Shown here one piece after another: positions 36,601-45,902 of a DNA stretch of 64,000 nucleotides. Source of the stretch: Cellulomonas chitinilytica (GTDB lineage: Bacteria > Actinomycetota > Actinomycetes > Actinomycetales > Cellulomonadaceae); NCBI RefSeq assembly GCF_016862675.1, contig NZ_BONK01000004.1:124001-188000 (forward strand), read 5' to 3'. The notes below the pieces were generated by a model, which saw only the letters and a program-made list of their open reading frames with translations, was not told where the DNA came from and searched no databases. How positions within the stretch are numbered: position 1 is the first letter of the stretch; each line of letters starts with the position of its first letter. The translations under genes and the position numbers were made by a program.

Positions 36601-37729
36601 GCCGAGCGCCCTGACGGACACGTCACACGTCGGGACTCTCCGATCGGTGACCAGCCCTCGGTGTGCCCCGATCCATCGGTCCGCGCGTGTGCCCGGCGAA
36701 GGCGTCGATTCGAGCTGAAGGCGCCGATCCGCTAGTGCGACGGCGGGGCGGTCACGTCCGCGCTGCCTTCTGAATCGCGGACCTGGCGCAGCGCGAGTGG
36801 AGATCCTCCGAATCCGCCGCGCCACCCGACTCCTGCCTCGCCATCCCAGGAACGCCACGCAAGCGGAGGACTCCGTCGAGCGATCAGGCCCACCACCCGG
36901 GATCTACTGCGCACCCTCGACGACGGCAGAGGCCTCCTCGTACGGCCGCTCGAGCGAGCGAGCGCCCTGCAGAGGTGATCCCCCTCGTCAGTTCCGGCTG
37001 GACGAGTCCTGGTGCTTGCGTCTACGCGCCCAAGGGAGCGGTGTGCCGCCAGGACGTCCTCACTCCTCTCGCGCGGACGCCGATTGCGACGGGATGCGAG
37101 GAGCCGCCCAGGCTCAGGCAGTCGAGCCCCCACAGCCGAGCCGCTCGCACAGCCGTGCGCTCACGCTCAGTCGCTCCCCCGGACATCGCCGTCCTGGTCG
37201 CAGGTGCAAGCCACCTCGGAACCCAGGCCGTCACAGGCTTCGCGGCTCTAGCCGGAGGCCAAAGGAGGAGAGGGGCACGTCGCGAAGTCCCCATCCCGTC
37301 AACGCGCTGCGCGCCGTAGGCGCGGTCGGCCGATGTGCGGAGCTACGTGTGCCAGTGGTCCTCGGTGGCGACCCCGAGTCGGCCCTCAGGTGCCCGACGT
37401 GCAATCCGTCCGCGACGGAGTCCATCGCAGACGGCCTGCGGGAGCCATGTGCGCACGATCGCATTGAATGATCTCCGCCCCGTGGACCCTGACGTGTGAG
37501 GTGAATCCGCGCGGCTTACCGGGGCCACACCGCTCTACTGGACTCGCCGTCACCCGACCCAGAACACGGCCGGCCGTCTAGCCGGGCGGGCACCCGCCGG
37601 GCGACCCGAGCGCGGCGACCACCACCCGACTGCGGCCCCAACGACATGCTTGTCGAGCGGCCCCGAAGCGCAGGCACATCCTCATGCCCATCGAGGGAGG
37701 GCATGTCCGGACTGGCCCGCCTCTCCCCA

Positions 37730-37743
37730 GTTTCACGTGAAAC
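37730..37743. promoter_or_regulatory. parS: parS site 8
   Basis: Exact GTTTCACGTGAAAC, flanked by A and A (AGTTTCACGTGAAACA). Confidence 0.95.
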
Positions 37744-37928
37744 AACCGCCAGTCGCGACCGTCCTCGAGCAGGCAGACAGCAAGCGCATGCGCACAAGCC
37801 AGATCCATCGACACGCAGAGTCGGACCGAAGCTCGCCGCCCAGCGGATCGTCAGACGGCCGCGCTGGGATCACGTCGACCCCACGACAGGAGCGGCACCA
37901 ACCAACCCGCCCTGCGATGACAGGGGGT

Positions 37929-37942
37929 GTTTCACGTGAAAC
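37929..37942. promoter_or_regulatory. parS: parS site 9
   Basis: Exact GTTTCACGTGAAAC preceded by T. It is the site nearest to oriC, about 5 kb from the dnaA-dnaN gap. Confidence 0.95.
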
Positions 37943-38326
37943 CTCGCCACAGTCGCCCTGCCCCGATCCCGTCGCGCGACACGCGCACAAGAACAAGCAT
38001 GAGCACAGCACGAGCACGAGCAGCCTCCGACACCGACCGCCCCTGACGAAACACGCACTGGTGCCACCCGGTACCTGGACGGCCCGAACACGGGACGCTC
38101 CTGTCAGCCACTCCCGTCCGACGCCGACCTCACCGGCGTCAAGCAGCCCACACCGCCACGCCCACCCAACGTCACACGATCGTCTCGACGCCCCGCCGGC
38201 CCACCAGACCGAGCCACGCCCCCGCCGGTCCATCGAACCGAGGCACGCCCCTGACGCCTGCCGTCAGGGCGAGACGGAACGCCGGCGACCACCGAGCCGG
38301 GATCCACGGGCGCGTCAGACGACGAA

Positions 38327-38354
38327 GGGCGGCGCACCGATCGGTGCACCGCCC
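38327..38354 (-). terminator. Terminator after jag
   Basis: Near-perfect palindrome, arms 38327-38340 and 38341-38354, with one position that becomes a G-U pair in the leftward transcript. It lies 29 bp past the jag stop and closes the rpmH-rnpA-yidD-yidC-jag run. Confidence 0.7.
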
Positions 38355-38382
38355 TCCGCCCCAGCAGGCAGATCGACAGCTG

Positions 38383-38895
38383 TCAGGCCTGCCGGATCAC
38401 CACGTGCCGGGAAGGCTCGACGCCCTCGGAGTCGCTGACGAGTCCCGCTGCGGCGGCGGTGTCGTGCACGACCTTCCGCTCGAACGGGTTCATCGGGTCG
38501 AGCGCCACGGGGGCACCGGACTCGCGCACCTTCGCGATGGCGGTCTCGGCGACGGCGACGAGCTCGCTCCGGCGGGCGGCGCGGAAGCCGGCGACGTCGA
38601 GCATGAGCCGGCTCCGCTCGCCGGTCTTCGTCTGCACGGCAAGCCGGGTGAGCTCCTGGAGGGCGTCCAGCACCTCCCCGTCACGACCGGCGAGCCGCCG
38701 CAGCGATCGGTCGTTCGGGTCCTCGGACACGATCTCGACCGCGGCCCGGCCGTGGTCGATGTCGATGTCGATGTCGCCGTCGAGGTCGGCGATGTCGAGG
38801 AGCTCCTCGAGGTAGTCCGCGGCGATCTCGCCTTCTTCCTCGAGGCGCTTGGTGCTGGTGGGCTCGGCCGGGGCGTCCGGCGAGATCGAGGTCAT
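38383..38895 (-). CDS. jag: RNA-binding protein Jag/KhpB (KH and R3H domains)
   Basis: 170 residues from the ATG at 38895, with GGAGA upstream; an ATG five codons earlier lacks a site. A KH-type part lies at about residues 20-100 (EEGEIAADYLEELLDIADLDGDIDIDID, GRDGEVLDALQELTRLAV). The R3H helix follows (MNPFERKVVHDTAAAAGLVSDSEG). The Jag_N domain of Firmicutes is absent, as usual in Actinobacteria. It binds RNA, probably with KhpA, and influences cell division and envelope genes. It follows yidC by 29 bp in the rpmH-rnpA-yidD-yidC-jag cluster. Confidence 0.93.
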   Translation of the reverse strand: MTSISPDAPAEPTSTKRLEEEGEIAADYLEELLDIADLDGDIDIDIDHGRAAVEIVSEDPNDRSLRRLAGRDGEVLDALQELTRLAVQTKTGERSRLMLDVAGFRAARRSELVAVAETAIAKVRESGAPVALDPMNPFERKVVHDTAAAAGLVSDSEGVEPSRHVVIRQA

Positions 38896-38924
38896 GGAGT
38901 CTCCGATCATCGGCTGCGCGTGCG

Positions 38925-40073
38925 CTACTTCTTGGGCTTGGTCGGCGTCTTCGACGACGGCTTGGACTTGCCAGGCCCGTCGTCGTCAGGGCCGGAAGGG
39001 GTGGAGGACGACGTACCCGAGGACGACGTACCCGAGGACGACGCACCCGAGGACGACGGGCCCGACGACGCCGCGTCGGACACGGGGCCACCGGTCGTCG
39101 CCCCGGCGGGACGCGGCTTGTTGCGGTCCTTGCGCTTCGGCTGCTGGCGCTGCCCGCTGCGCGGTGCGTCCTCGACGATGACCGCCCGAGGGGCGTCCTC
39201 GTCGGCCTCGGGGATGGTCCCCCGGGCCGCAGCCTTGCGCGCCTTGCGCTCCAGGAGGGCCTTCTCGGCCTCGGAGCCAGGGGCCGGCATGCGGCGGATC
39301 GTGTAGAACTGCTGACCCATCGACCACAGGTTGGTGGTGGTCCAGTAGATGAGCACACCGATCGGGAAGTTCACGCCCGAGAACGCGAAGATCAGCGGCA
39401 GGACGTAGAGCAGGACCTTCTGCTGCTGCGCCATGGGCCCCTGCAGCGCGGCGGGCGGCATGTTCTTCATCGTGAGCTGGCGCTGCGTGAGGAACGTGGT
39501 CGCGGACATCGCGATGATGAGCACGATCGTCACGACGCGGATGTGCCAGTTGTCGCCGGCCTGCATGAAGGTGCCGGACAGCGGAGCACCGAAGATCGTG
39601 GCCTGCTCGGCGGACGACGCGACCGACGCCGTGAGCGGCCCGATGGGCTCGTGCTTGCCGTCGGCGATGTCCGGGAGCGAGTTGAGCACCCGGAACAGGG
39701 CGAAGAAGATCGGCGACTGCAGCAGGATCGGCAGGCAGGAGGCGAAGGGGTTCGTCCCGTGCTTGCGGTAGAGCTCCATCGTCTCGCGGCTCATGGCCTC
39801 ACGGGACGCGGGGTCGGTCTTCCCCTTGTACTTCTTCTGGATCGCCTGCATCTCGGGCGCGAGCATCTGCATGCCGCGCGACGCCTTGATCTGCTTGAAG
39901 AACAGCGGGATCAGCAGGATCCGGATGACGATCACGAGGCCGACGATGGACAGGGCCCATGCCGCGCCACCGTCGGGGTCGAGCCCGAGCGAGGAGAGGA
40001 GCTGATGCCACCCGTACATGATCCAGGCGACGACAATCATGATCGGCTTGAGCAGACCGTCGAACCACGTCAT
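38925..40073 (-). CDS. yidC: Membrane protein insertase YidC
   Basis: 382 residues from the ATG at 40073, after GAGGAGC; the longer frame is not supported. It inserts and folds inner-membrane proteins, alone or with SecYEG. Five hydrophobic segments are expected; clear ones are LKPIMIVVAWIMYGWH, ALSIVGLVIVIRILLIPLFF (with the functional Arg), FASCLPILLQSPIFFALF, VTIVLIIAMSATTFL and VLLYVLPLIFAFSGVNFPIGVLIYW. A basic, Ser/Gly-rich tail ends in TPTKPKK. The tail contains SSSGASSSGTSSSGTSSS encoded by a 15-bp tandem repeat. It lies between yidD and jag as usual. Confidence 0.95.
   Translation of the reverse strand: MTWFDGLLKPIMIVVAWIMYGWHQLLSSLGLDPDGGAAWALSIVGLVIVIRILLIPLFFKQIKASRGMQMLAPEMQAIQKKYKGKTDPASREAMSRETMELYRKHGTNPFASCLPILLQSPIFFALFRVLNSLPDIADGKHEPIGPLTASVASSAEQATIFGAPLSGTFMQAGDNWHIRVVTIVLIIAMSATTFLTQRQLTMKNMPPAALQGPMAQQQKVLLYVLPLIFAFSGVNFPIGVLIYWTTTNLWSMGQQFYTIRRMPAPGSEAEKALLERKARKAAARGTIPEADEDAPRAVIVEDAPRSGQRQQPKRKDRNKPRPAGATTGGPVSDAASSGPSSSGASSSGTSSSGTSSSTPSGPDDDGPGKSKPSSKTPTKPKK
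39004..39064. repeat. 15-bp tandem repeat in the yidC tail
   Basis: About four units of the form GAGGACGACGTACCC, in frame with yidC, giving SSSGT/SSSGA repeats in the disordered C-terminal tail. Copy number probably varies between strains. Confidence 0.8.
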
Positions 40074-40110
40074 GTGGCAGAGCTCCTCGGTGGGTGGATC
40101 GGTGCGTGGA

Positions 40111-40416
40111 TCAGTGGGCTGACGGTGCCACGTCGACGTGACGGTGCGAGTGGTGGTGCGGCCGTGCAGGGGGAACGTCGTCGACGCCGCCCGGGTTCCA
40201 CGGGTGGCAGCGGAGCAGGCGTCGGGCGGCGAGCCAGGTGCCGTAGAACGCACCGTGACGGGTCACGGCGATGACGGCGTACTGCGAGCACGACGGGTAG
40301 AACCGGCAGGTCGGCGGTGTCATCGGGGAGATGAACCGCTGGTAGCCGCGGAGCAGCAGGAGCAGCGCCTGGGCGGGTAGGCGCACGATCGCGCGGGCCA
40401 CTCGACCTGGATTCAT
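40111..40416 (-). CDS. yidD: Membrane protein insertion efficiency factor YidD
   Basis: 101 residues from the ATG at 40416; the upstream part of the frame overlaps rnpA in another frame and is not coding. Family signature: [30 protein letters not shown], then [24 protein letters not shown] with the conserved cysteines. It assists YidC-dependent insertion at the membrane. The His/Pro-rich end is variable. It lies between rnpA (7 bp upstream) and yidC. Confidence 0.95.
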   Translation of the reverse strand: MNPGRVARAIVRLPAQALLLLLRGYQRFISPMTPPTCRFYPSCSQYAVIAVTRHGAFYGTWLAARRLLRCHPWNPGGVDDVPPARPHHHSHRHVDVAPSAH

Positions 40417-40423
40417 GGGATGA

Positions 40424-40789
40424 CTAGGCCTGGGCTCGGCGGGTGTGTCGCCGCCGAGCGCCGTCGAGAGCCGAGTCGAGGTCGGCGCCGAGCTGCGCGA
40501 ACGGCTGTGATGCCGCCGGTGGCAACGCACGCACGACGATGCCGGCGTCCGGGGGCAGGACGTCCAGCCGGTCACGGACGAGGGCCCGCAGGCGCCGCTT
40601 GACGAGGTTCCGTGTCACGGCCGTGCCGACCGTCTTGGACACGACAAGACCGACCACCGGGCCTGGGGCACCGGGGTCGGTCCTGGTCGTCAGATGCACC
40701 ACGAGGGTGTCCCGTCCGCTGCGCGCACCGCGGCGCACCGCCTGCTCGAAGTCGGCAGCGCGGCGCATGCGGTGCGCAGCGGGCAGCAC
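40424..40789 (-). CDS. rnpA: Ribonuclease P protein component
   Basis: 121 residues from a GTG at 40789. It partners the RNase P RNA in 5' tRNA maturation. The family pattern is present: [20 protein letters not shown] at the start, [28 protein letters not shown] with the RNR-like basic motif, and a C-terminal helix ([12 protein letters not shown]). It follows rpmH after 11 bp. The RNase P RNA gene is not in the window. Confidence 0.95.
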   Translation of the reverse strand: MLPAAHRMRRAADFEQAVRRGARSGRDTLVVHLTTRTDPGAPGPVVGLVVSKTVGTAVTRNLVKRRLRALVRDRLDVLPPDAGIVVRALPPAASQPFAQLGADLDSALDGARRRHTRRAQA

Positions 40790-40800
40790 CGACGGTGGGG

Positions 40801-40938
40801 TCAGGCCGAGAGCTCCGCGCGGCCCTTACGGCGACGCGCGGCGAGGATCGCGCGGCCCGCGCGGGTGCGCATACGCAGGCGGAAGCCGTGCGTCTTGGCG
40901 CGGCGCCGGTTGTTCGGCTGGAACGTGCGCTTGGTCAC
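40801..40938 (-). CDS. rpmH: 50S ribosomal protein L34
   Basis: 45 residues, too short for many gene callers. The sequence is canonical L34: [19 protein letters not shown], then [19 protein letters not shown]. The start is a GTG at 40938, with GGAGA upstream on the minus strand. L34 lies deep in the 50S subunit. The gene leads the leftward rpmH-rnpA-yidD-yidC-jag cluster and is divergent from dnaA. Confidence 0.96.
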   Translation of the reverse strand: MTKRTFQPNNRRRAKTHGFRLRMRTRAGRAILAARRRKGRAELSA

Positions 40939-41349
40939 GAGAGTCTCCAACTACTTCGGGTTGGGCCTCGCGCGTGTCGCACGTGGCCTGGTCTGTCGCC
41001 GGGCTCGACCACTCCGGGAACACGCACTGCGTGCGTGCGGCGTCAGGGCGCGCCAGCAGGAGCCGTCAGGAAGGCTGCACCACGGTACGCGGCCGGGTCG
41101 CAGCCGGTCAAATGCGTCAGGAGGTCACCCGCTCGCACCCTCCACCGTGAGGAGACCGGGGACTAGCATCGTCCGTCGTCGTCCCCGCCGCCCACATCTG
41201 TGGAACGCGGGCAGCGCTCGTCCCCACACAGCCCCGTGGGAGCCAGGAACGACGCGGCGAACCGCCGCTCACAGGTGTGGACAAGTATGTGGACAACTTC
41301 CCGCCGTGCGAGACTCGAGCACCACGCGATCGAACAGCCGAGGTAGGAC
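40939..41349. other. rpmH-dnaA divergent promoter region
   Basis: 411 bp holding the promoters of rpmH (leftward) and dnaA (rightward). TAGCAT at 41164-41169 is a possible dnaA -10. Two perfect DnaA boxes near the right end are listed separately. No coding sequence is seen. Confidence 0.6.
41276..41296. promoter_or_regulatory. Two DnaA boxes upstream of dnaA
   Basis: TGTGGACAA occurs at 41276-41284 and 41288-41296, both exact complements of the actinobacterial box TTGTCCACA. They lie 54-74 bp before the dnaA start, fitting autoregulation by DnaA or a role in the origin. Confidence 0.85.
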
Positions 41350-42867
41350 GTGTCACAGGACGAAGAGCTGGCCCGTGTCTGGGGTCACGTGGTGTCGACC
41401 CTCGAGGGCAGCCCTGACATCACCCCGCGCCAGATCGCCTTCGTGCGCCTGGCCCGCCCTCTGGGCCTCCTCGACGGCACCCTCCTGCTTGCCGTGGGCA
41501 ACGACCTGACCAAGGACTACCTCGAGACGCGCGTGCGCTCCGAGGTCACGGACGCCCTGAGCGACGCGCTCGAGCGGGAGGCTCGCTTCGCGATCACCGT
41601 CGACCCGGACATCGTCGAGGACGCTCCCCCGGCCCTGCGGGTGCTGCCCCCGTCCGTCGACCAGCGGTCCGACGGCTACGACTCCTCGGCCCCCGCCGAG
41701 CGCCCGGACCTGTCGATCGTGCACGACGACGAGATCTCGGACGACGAGACGCCGTTCGAGCCGGGTGCGGGTCGACGGCTCATGGCCGTGGGCGACCGGC
41801 CGGGCACGGGCAGGCGGCAGGCCGCGGCCGAGCCCGCGCGCCTGAACCCGAAGTACCTCTTCGAGACGTTCGTCATCGGCAGCTCGAACCGGTTCGCGCA
41901 CGCGGCCGCCGTCGCCGTCGCCGAGGCGCCGGCCAAGGCCTACAACCCGCTGTTCATCTACGGCGACTCGGGCCTCGGCAAGACGCACCTGCTGCACGCG
42001 ATCGGCCACTACGCGCAGAACCTCTACCCGAGCGTCCGGGTGCGGTACGTGAACTCGGAGGAGTTCACCAACGACTTCATCAACTCGATCTCCGAGGGCA
42101 AGGCCGGTGCGTTCCAGCGCCGCTACCGCGAGGTCGACGTGCTCCTCATCGACGACATCCAGTTCCTGCAGGGCAAGGAACAGACGATGGAGGAGTTCTT
42201 CCACACGTTCAACACCCTGCACAACGCGAACAAGCAGGTCGTGATCACGTCCGACCTGCCGCCGAAGCAGCTCAACGGCTTCGAGGACCGGATGCGGTCG
42301 CGGTTCGAGTGGGGCCTCATCACCGACGTGCAGCCGCCGGACCTCGAGACCCGTATCGCGATCCTGCGCAAGAAGGCCGGCAGCGAGAAGCTCCAGGCCC
42401 CACCGGACGTCCTCGAGTACATCGCGAGCAAGATCTCGACGAACATCCGTGAGCTCGAGGGTGCGCTGATCCGGGTGACCGCGTTCGCGAACCTCAACCG
42501 CCAGCAGGTCGACCTGTCGCTCGCCGAGATCGTCCTCAAGGACCTCATCACGGACGACCAGACGACCGAGATCACGGCGACCCAGGTCATCGGGCAGACG
42601 GCGGCGTACTTCGGCCTGAGCATCGAGGACCTGTGCGGGTCGAGCCGGTCGCGCGTGCTCGTCACGGCCCGGCAGATCGCGATGTACCTGTGCCGTGAGC
42701 TCACGGACCTGTCGCTGCCGAAGATCGGGCAGGCGTTCGGCGGCCGGGACCACACGACCGTGATGCACGCGAACCGCAAGATCCGTGAGCTGATGGCGGA
42801 GCGCCGCTCGATCTACAACCAGGTCACCGAGCTCACCAACCGGATCAAGCAGCAGAGCCGGGGCTGA
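41350..42867 (+). CDS. dnaA: Chromosomal replication initiator DnaA
   Basis: 505 residues from a GTG preceded by TAGGA. It is the ATP-dependent initiator that opens oriC. Domain I (1-85) interacts with partners, and domain II (about 90-165) is an acidic linker. The AAA+ domain has [10 protein letters not shown] (Walker A, about residue 205) and LLIDDIQFL (Walker B, about 265). Domain IV has the DNA-reading signature ([20 protein letters not shown] and [15 protein letters not shown], from about 430). DnaA boxes lie on both sides of the gene. Confidence 0.98.
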   Translation: MSQDEELARVWGHVVSTLEGSPDITPRQIAFVRLARPLGLLDGTLLLAVGNDLTKDYLETRVRSEVTDALSDALEREARFAITVDPDIVEDAPPALRVLPPSVDQRSDGYDSSAPAERPDLSIVHDDEISDDETPFEPGAGRRLMAVGDRPGTGRRQAAAEPARLNPKYLFETFVIGSSNRFAHAAAVAVAEAPAKAYNPLFIYGDSGLGKTHLLHAIGHYAQNLYPSVRVRYVNSEEFTNDFINSISEGKAGAFQRRYREVDVLLIDDIQFLQGKEQTMEEFFHTFNTLHNANKQVVITSDLPPKQLNGFEDRMRSRFEWGLITDVQPPDLETRIAILRKKAGSEKLQAPPDVLEYIASKISTNIRELEGALIRVTAFANLNRQQVDLSLAEIVLKDLITDDQTTEITATQVIGQTAAYFGLSIEDLCGSSRSRVLVTARQIAMYLCRELTDLSLPKIGQAFGGRDHTTVMHANRKIRELMAERRSIYNQVTELTNRIKQQSRG

Positions 42868-43671
42868 GCGCCCGTTTTCGGTGCCTGACGACCTGTTCGC
42901 CCGGTCGTCTCCCCAGAAGTTATCCACAACATCCACAGGCACCTGGGGATGCTTGTGACGACATTCACCCGAACGGCGCAACGCTGTCCAAGCGCGACCC
43001 GTGAGCACGCCGCAACGCTCTGACCTGCACAAACGGACAGACGTCTCGAACATGCACGATCCCGTGGCGGCATATCGGGCCGAAACGCATGAGACAACTC
43101 TCACCGTCGAATCGATCCGACACGGTTGACGGCAAGGTTCAGCCGTCGAGTGAGACATGCATGGGACGAATGTTCACACCTGTGCACACACCTGTGGACG
43201 ACGGTGGATGAAGGCCCATCCACATGTGGATCACGAGGGTGTGGACGGTGGACGGCGATCCGGGACCTCGCGGTCGTCCACGATCGTCCACGACGACCGG
43301 CCCGCGACGCACACCCGGCATCCACACCACGATCGGCCGCTGACCTGCACGGACGGCGGTGTTCCACATCGTGCACACCCCCGATGACGACGACGACCCT
43401 TCTCTGCCTGGTCGATCCACACACCGTCGTTGTGCGGACGGCCACGCCGGCCGGGCGACGAACCCGACCAGGGCACACGCCCACGACGGGCTCTGTACCG
43501 AGCGTCGGACCTCTCGCGTAGTGTTCGCCTGACGCCTGTCCCACCCCGACGGACCGACGCCCGGACACGGGTCGACGACGAGTCGTGGAGGGCGAACCAG
43601 CGCCGCGTCCCGCGTGCACGACTTCGTGCGCCGAGGGGCGTCGGACAGGCCCGAACGACGAGAGGTGAGGC
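42868..43671. promoter_or_regulatory. oriC: Replication origin oriC (dnaA-dnaN intergenic region)
   Basis: 804 bp without a gene, at the standard actinobacterial oriC position. TTATCCACA at 42920-42928 is an exact DnaA box. Further boxes with 1-2 mismatches lie at 43193-43201 (TGTGGACGA), 43225-43233 (TGTGGATCA), 43240-43248, 43274-43282 and 43284-43292 (TCGTCCACG), and 43318-43326. They occur in both orientations. No obvious A/T-rich unwinding element is seen; 43150-43180 is locally less G/C-rich. The dnaN promoter must lie in the right part. Confidence 0.88.
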
Positions 43672-44802
43672 ATGAGGTTCCGGGTCGAACGTGACGTTCT
43701 GGCCGACGCCGTCACGTGGACGGCGCGGAGCCTGCCCACCCGTCCGCCCGTCCCCGTGCTCGCCGGCGTCCGCATCGAGGCGGACACCACGGGCACCATC
43801 CAGCTCTCGAGCTTCGACTACGAGGTCAGCGCCCGCTCGCAGATCCCTGCCGACGTGAGCGAGCCGGGCACGGTCCTGGTCTCGGGCCGTCTGCTCGCGG
43901 AGATCTCGCGTGCGCTGCCCGCCAAGCCGGTCGACGTGGTGCTCGACGGCACGAAGGTCATCGTGACCTGCGGCGCGAGCCGGTTCACCCTCCTGACGAT
44001 GCCGGTCGAGGACTACCCGAACCTGCCGTCCATGCCCGCCACGGCGGGCACGGTCGACGGCGACGAGCTGACGCACGCGGTCGCCCAGGTGTCGGTCGCC
44101 GCCAGCCGTGACGACACGCTCCCCCTGCTCACCGGCGTCCGCGTCGAGATCGAGGGCGAGAAGGTCACGCTCCTCGCGACGGACCGCTATCGCCTCGCCC
44201 TGCGCGAGCTCACGTGGAAGCCGTCGAGCCCGGACATCTCCACGGTCGCCCTCGTCCGGGCCCGCACGCTGTCGGACGCGGCGAAGTCGCTCGGCAGCGC
44301 CGGTTCGGTCACGGTCGCGCTCTCGACAGGCGCGGGCGTCGACCTCATCGGGTTCGAGGCCGCCGGCCGCCAGACGACGAGCCTGCTGGTCGACGGGGAC
44401 TACCCGGCCGTGCGCCGGCTCTTCCCGGACGAGACGCCGATCCACGCCGTCGTCCTGACGCAGGCGCTGGCGGACGCCGCCAAGCGTGTCGCGCTCGTCG
44501 CGGAGCGCAACACCCCGATCCGGCTGTCGTTCTCCGAGGGCCAGGTGGTGCTCGACGCCGGCCAGGGCGACGACGCGCAGGCCTCCGAGGCGCTCGAGGC
44601 GACGCTCGTCGGCGACGACATCTCCGTGGCGTTCAACCCGCAGTTCCTGCTCGACGGCCTGAGCGCGCTGGACACCACGTTCGTGCGGCTGTCGTTCACG
44701 CACCCGAACAAGCCCGTCGAGTTCACCGGGCAGGAGTCGCTCGAGGGCGAGGACCTGCAGGAGTACCGCTACCTGCTGGTCCCGATCCGCTTCGCCAGCT
44801 GA
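43672..44802 (+). CDS. dnaN: DNA polymerase III beta subunit (sliding clamp)
   Basis: 376 residues, ATG after GAGAGGTGAGG. It forms the ring-shaped processivity clamp. Three clamp folds are present; typical stretches are KFRVERDVLADAVTWTARSL-like at the start (MRFRVERDVLADAV), ATDRYRLALRELTW in the middle, and the C-terminal LVPIRFAS, related to the MPMRL ending of the family. It follows oriC and precedes gnd-recF, the usual order. Confidence 0.97.
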   Translation: MRFRVERDVLADAVTWTARSLPTRPPVPVLAGVRIEADTTGTIQLSSFDYEVSARSQIPADVSEPGTVLVSGRLLAEISRALPAKPVDVVLDGTKVIVTCGASRFTLLTMPVEDYPNLPSMPATAGTVDGDELTHAVAQVSVAASRDDTLPLLTGVRVEIEGEKVTLLATDRYRLALRELTWKPSSPDISTVALVRARTLSDAAKSLGSAGSVTVALSTGAGVDLIGFEAAGRQTTSLLVDGDYPAVRRLFPDETPIHAVVLTQALADAAKRVALVAERNTPIRLSFSEGQVVLDAGQGDDAQASEALEATLVGDDISVAFNPQFLLDGLSALDTTFVRLSFTHPNKPVEFTGQESLEGEDLQEYRYLLVPIRFAS

Positions 44803-44948
44803 CCGAGGCCGGGACGGGCACGAGGCCCGAACCACGGCCCGTCACGGCCCCGCACCACCCCCGGTGCGACCCGGTCGCGGCTGCGGCAGAGTGACCGTGG
44901 GATGTCACGAGATCGACCGGTCACGGTCGTCGAGGAGAGGCGAACGCC

Positions 44949-45896
44949 ATGCACATCGGTCTGGTCGGACTGGGCAAGATGGGCGCGAACATGCGTCAGC
45001 GCCTGCGTGCCGCCGGCGTCGAGGTCACAGGCTTCGACCGGAACCCCGACGTCACGGACGTCCCGTCGCTCGAGGCGCTCGTCGAGGCGCTGCCCGCGGG
45101 TGACCGTGTGGTCTGGGTGATGGTGCCGTCGGGTGCCATCACCGACGCCGTGATCCGGGACCTGGCCGGCCTGCTGACCAGCGGTGACATCGTGATCGAC
45201 GGCGGGAACTCGTACTACCAGGACGACCAGCCGCACGCCGACCTGCTCGCCGAGCACGGCATCGGCTTCCTCGACGCGGGCGTCTCGGGCGGTGTCTGGG
45301 GCCTGGCGAACGGGTACGGGCTGATGGTCGGTGGCGACGCCGCGCTCGTCGAACGCGTCCTGCCGGTGTTCGACGCGCTGCGGCCCGAGGGTCCCCGCGA
45401 GGAGGGCTTCGTGCACGCGGGCGCCGTCGGTGCGGGCCACTTCGCGAAGATGGTGCACAACGGCATCGAGTACGGCCTCATGCAGGCGTACTCGGAGGGC
45501 TACGAGCTGCTCGCCGCGAAGGACCTGGTCACGGACGTGCACGGGACCATGAAGGCGTGGATCCGCGGCACGGTCGTCCGGTCCTGGCTGCTCGAGCTGC
45601 TGGTCCAGGCGCTCGAGCAGGACCCGGGCCTCGCGGAGATCGACGACTGGGTCGAGGATTCGGGCGAGGGTCGTTGGACGGTCGACGAGGCGATCGACCT
45701 GGCCGTTCCGGCGCCGGTGATCTCGGCGAGCCTGTTCGCGCGGTTCGCCTCCCGCCAGGAGGAGTCGCCGGCGATGAAGGCCGTCGCGGCGCTGCGTCAG
45801 CAGTTCGGCGGCCACGCCGTGAAGCCCACGGGCACCACCGGCCCGGTCACCGGCACCACCCCGGTGCCGGGCGCCGCGGTCCCACCGTCCGCCTAG
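44949..45896 (+). CDS. gnd: 6-phosphogluconate dehydrogenase, decarboxylating (short form)
   Basis: 315 residues, ATG after GAGGAGAGG. It oxidises 6-phosphogluconate to ribulose 5-phosphate and CO2 in the pentose phosphate pathway. The Rossmann motif is HIGLVGLGKMGANM. The substrate-binding signature IDGGNSYYQDD and the catalytic region FLDAGVSGGVWG then KMVHNGIEYGLMQAY are intact. The short length matches the GndA-type enzyme (YqeC group), often NAD-preferring, that sits between dnaN and recF in Actinobacteria. The last 25 residues are Pro/Thr/Gly-rich with TGTTGPVTGTTP. Confidence 0.94.
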   Translation: MHIGLVGLGKMGANMRQRLRAAGVEVTGFDRNPDVTDVPSLEALVEALPAGDRVVWVMVPSGAITDAVIRDLAGLLTSGDIVIDGGNSYYQDDQPHADLLAEHGIGFLDAGVSGGVWGLANGYGLMVGGDAALVERVLPVFDALRPEGPREEGFVHAGAVGAGHFAKMVHNGIEYGLMQAYSEGYELLAAKDLVTDVHGTMKAWIRGTVVRSWLLELLVQALEQDPGLAEIDDWVEDSGEGRWTVDEAIDLAVPAPVISASLFARFASRQEESPAMKAVAALRQQFGGHAVKPTGTTGPVTGTTPVPGAAVPPSA

Positions 45897-45902
45897 GCAC
45901 CG

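Larger units (their letters stand above)
33798..38382. other. 4.6-kb gene-poor parS region between rsmG and jag
   Basis: No open frame here looks like a real gene: products are Arg/Pro/Ser-rich, overlap in all frames, lack ribosome sites and match no family I know. The stretch holds six parS sites (34880, 35822, 35865, 36587, 37730, 37929), a degenerate tandem repeat of about 78 bp (34138-34445), three 12-bp units around GGTGCGGTCGTC near 34665-34700, and a C-rich pyrimidine tract with a 33-bp repeat (36318-36400). The right end has the jag terminator. Its probable job is to be a ParB-loading platform. Decayed genes or an unrecognised RNA cannot be excluded. Confidence 0.7.

Noticed and set aside
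37733-38233. Lipoprotein-like frame (LVLCSCLFLCAC stretch) in the gene-poor region
   Set aside because: No ribosome site, no recognisable domain, and the frame runs through two parS sites. The hydrophobic stretch is likely chance.
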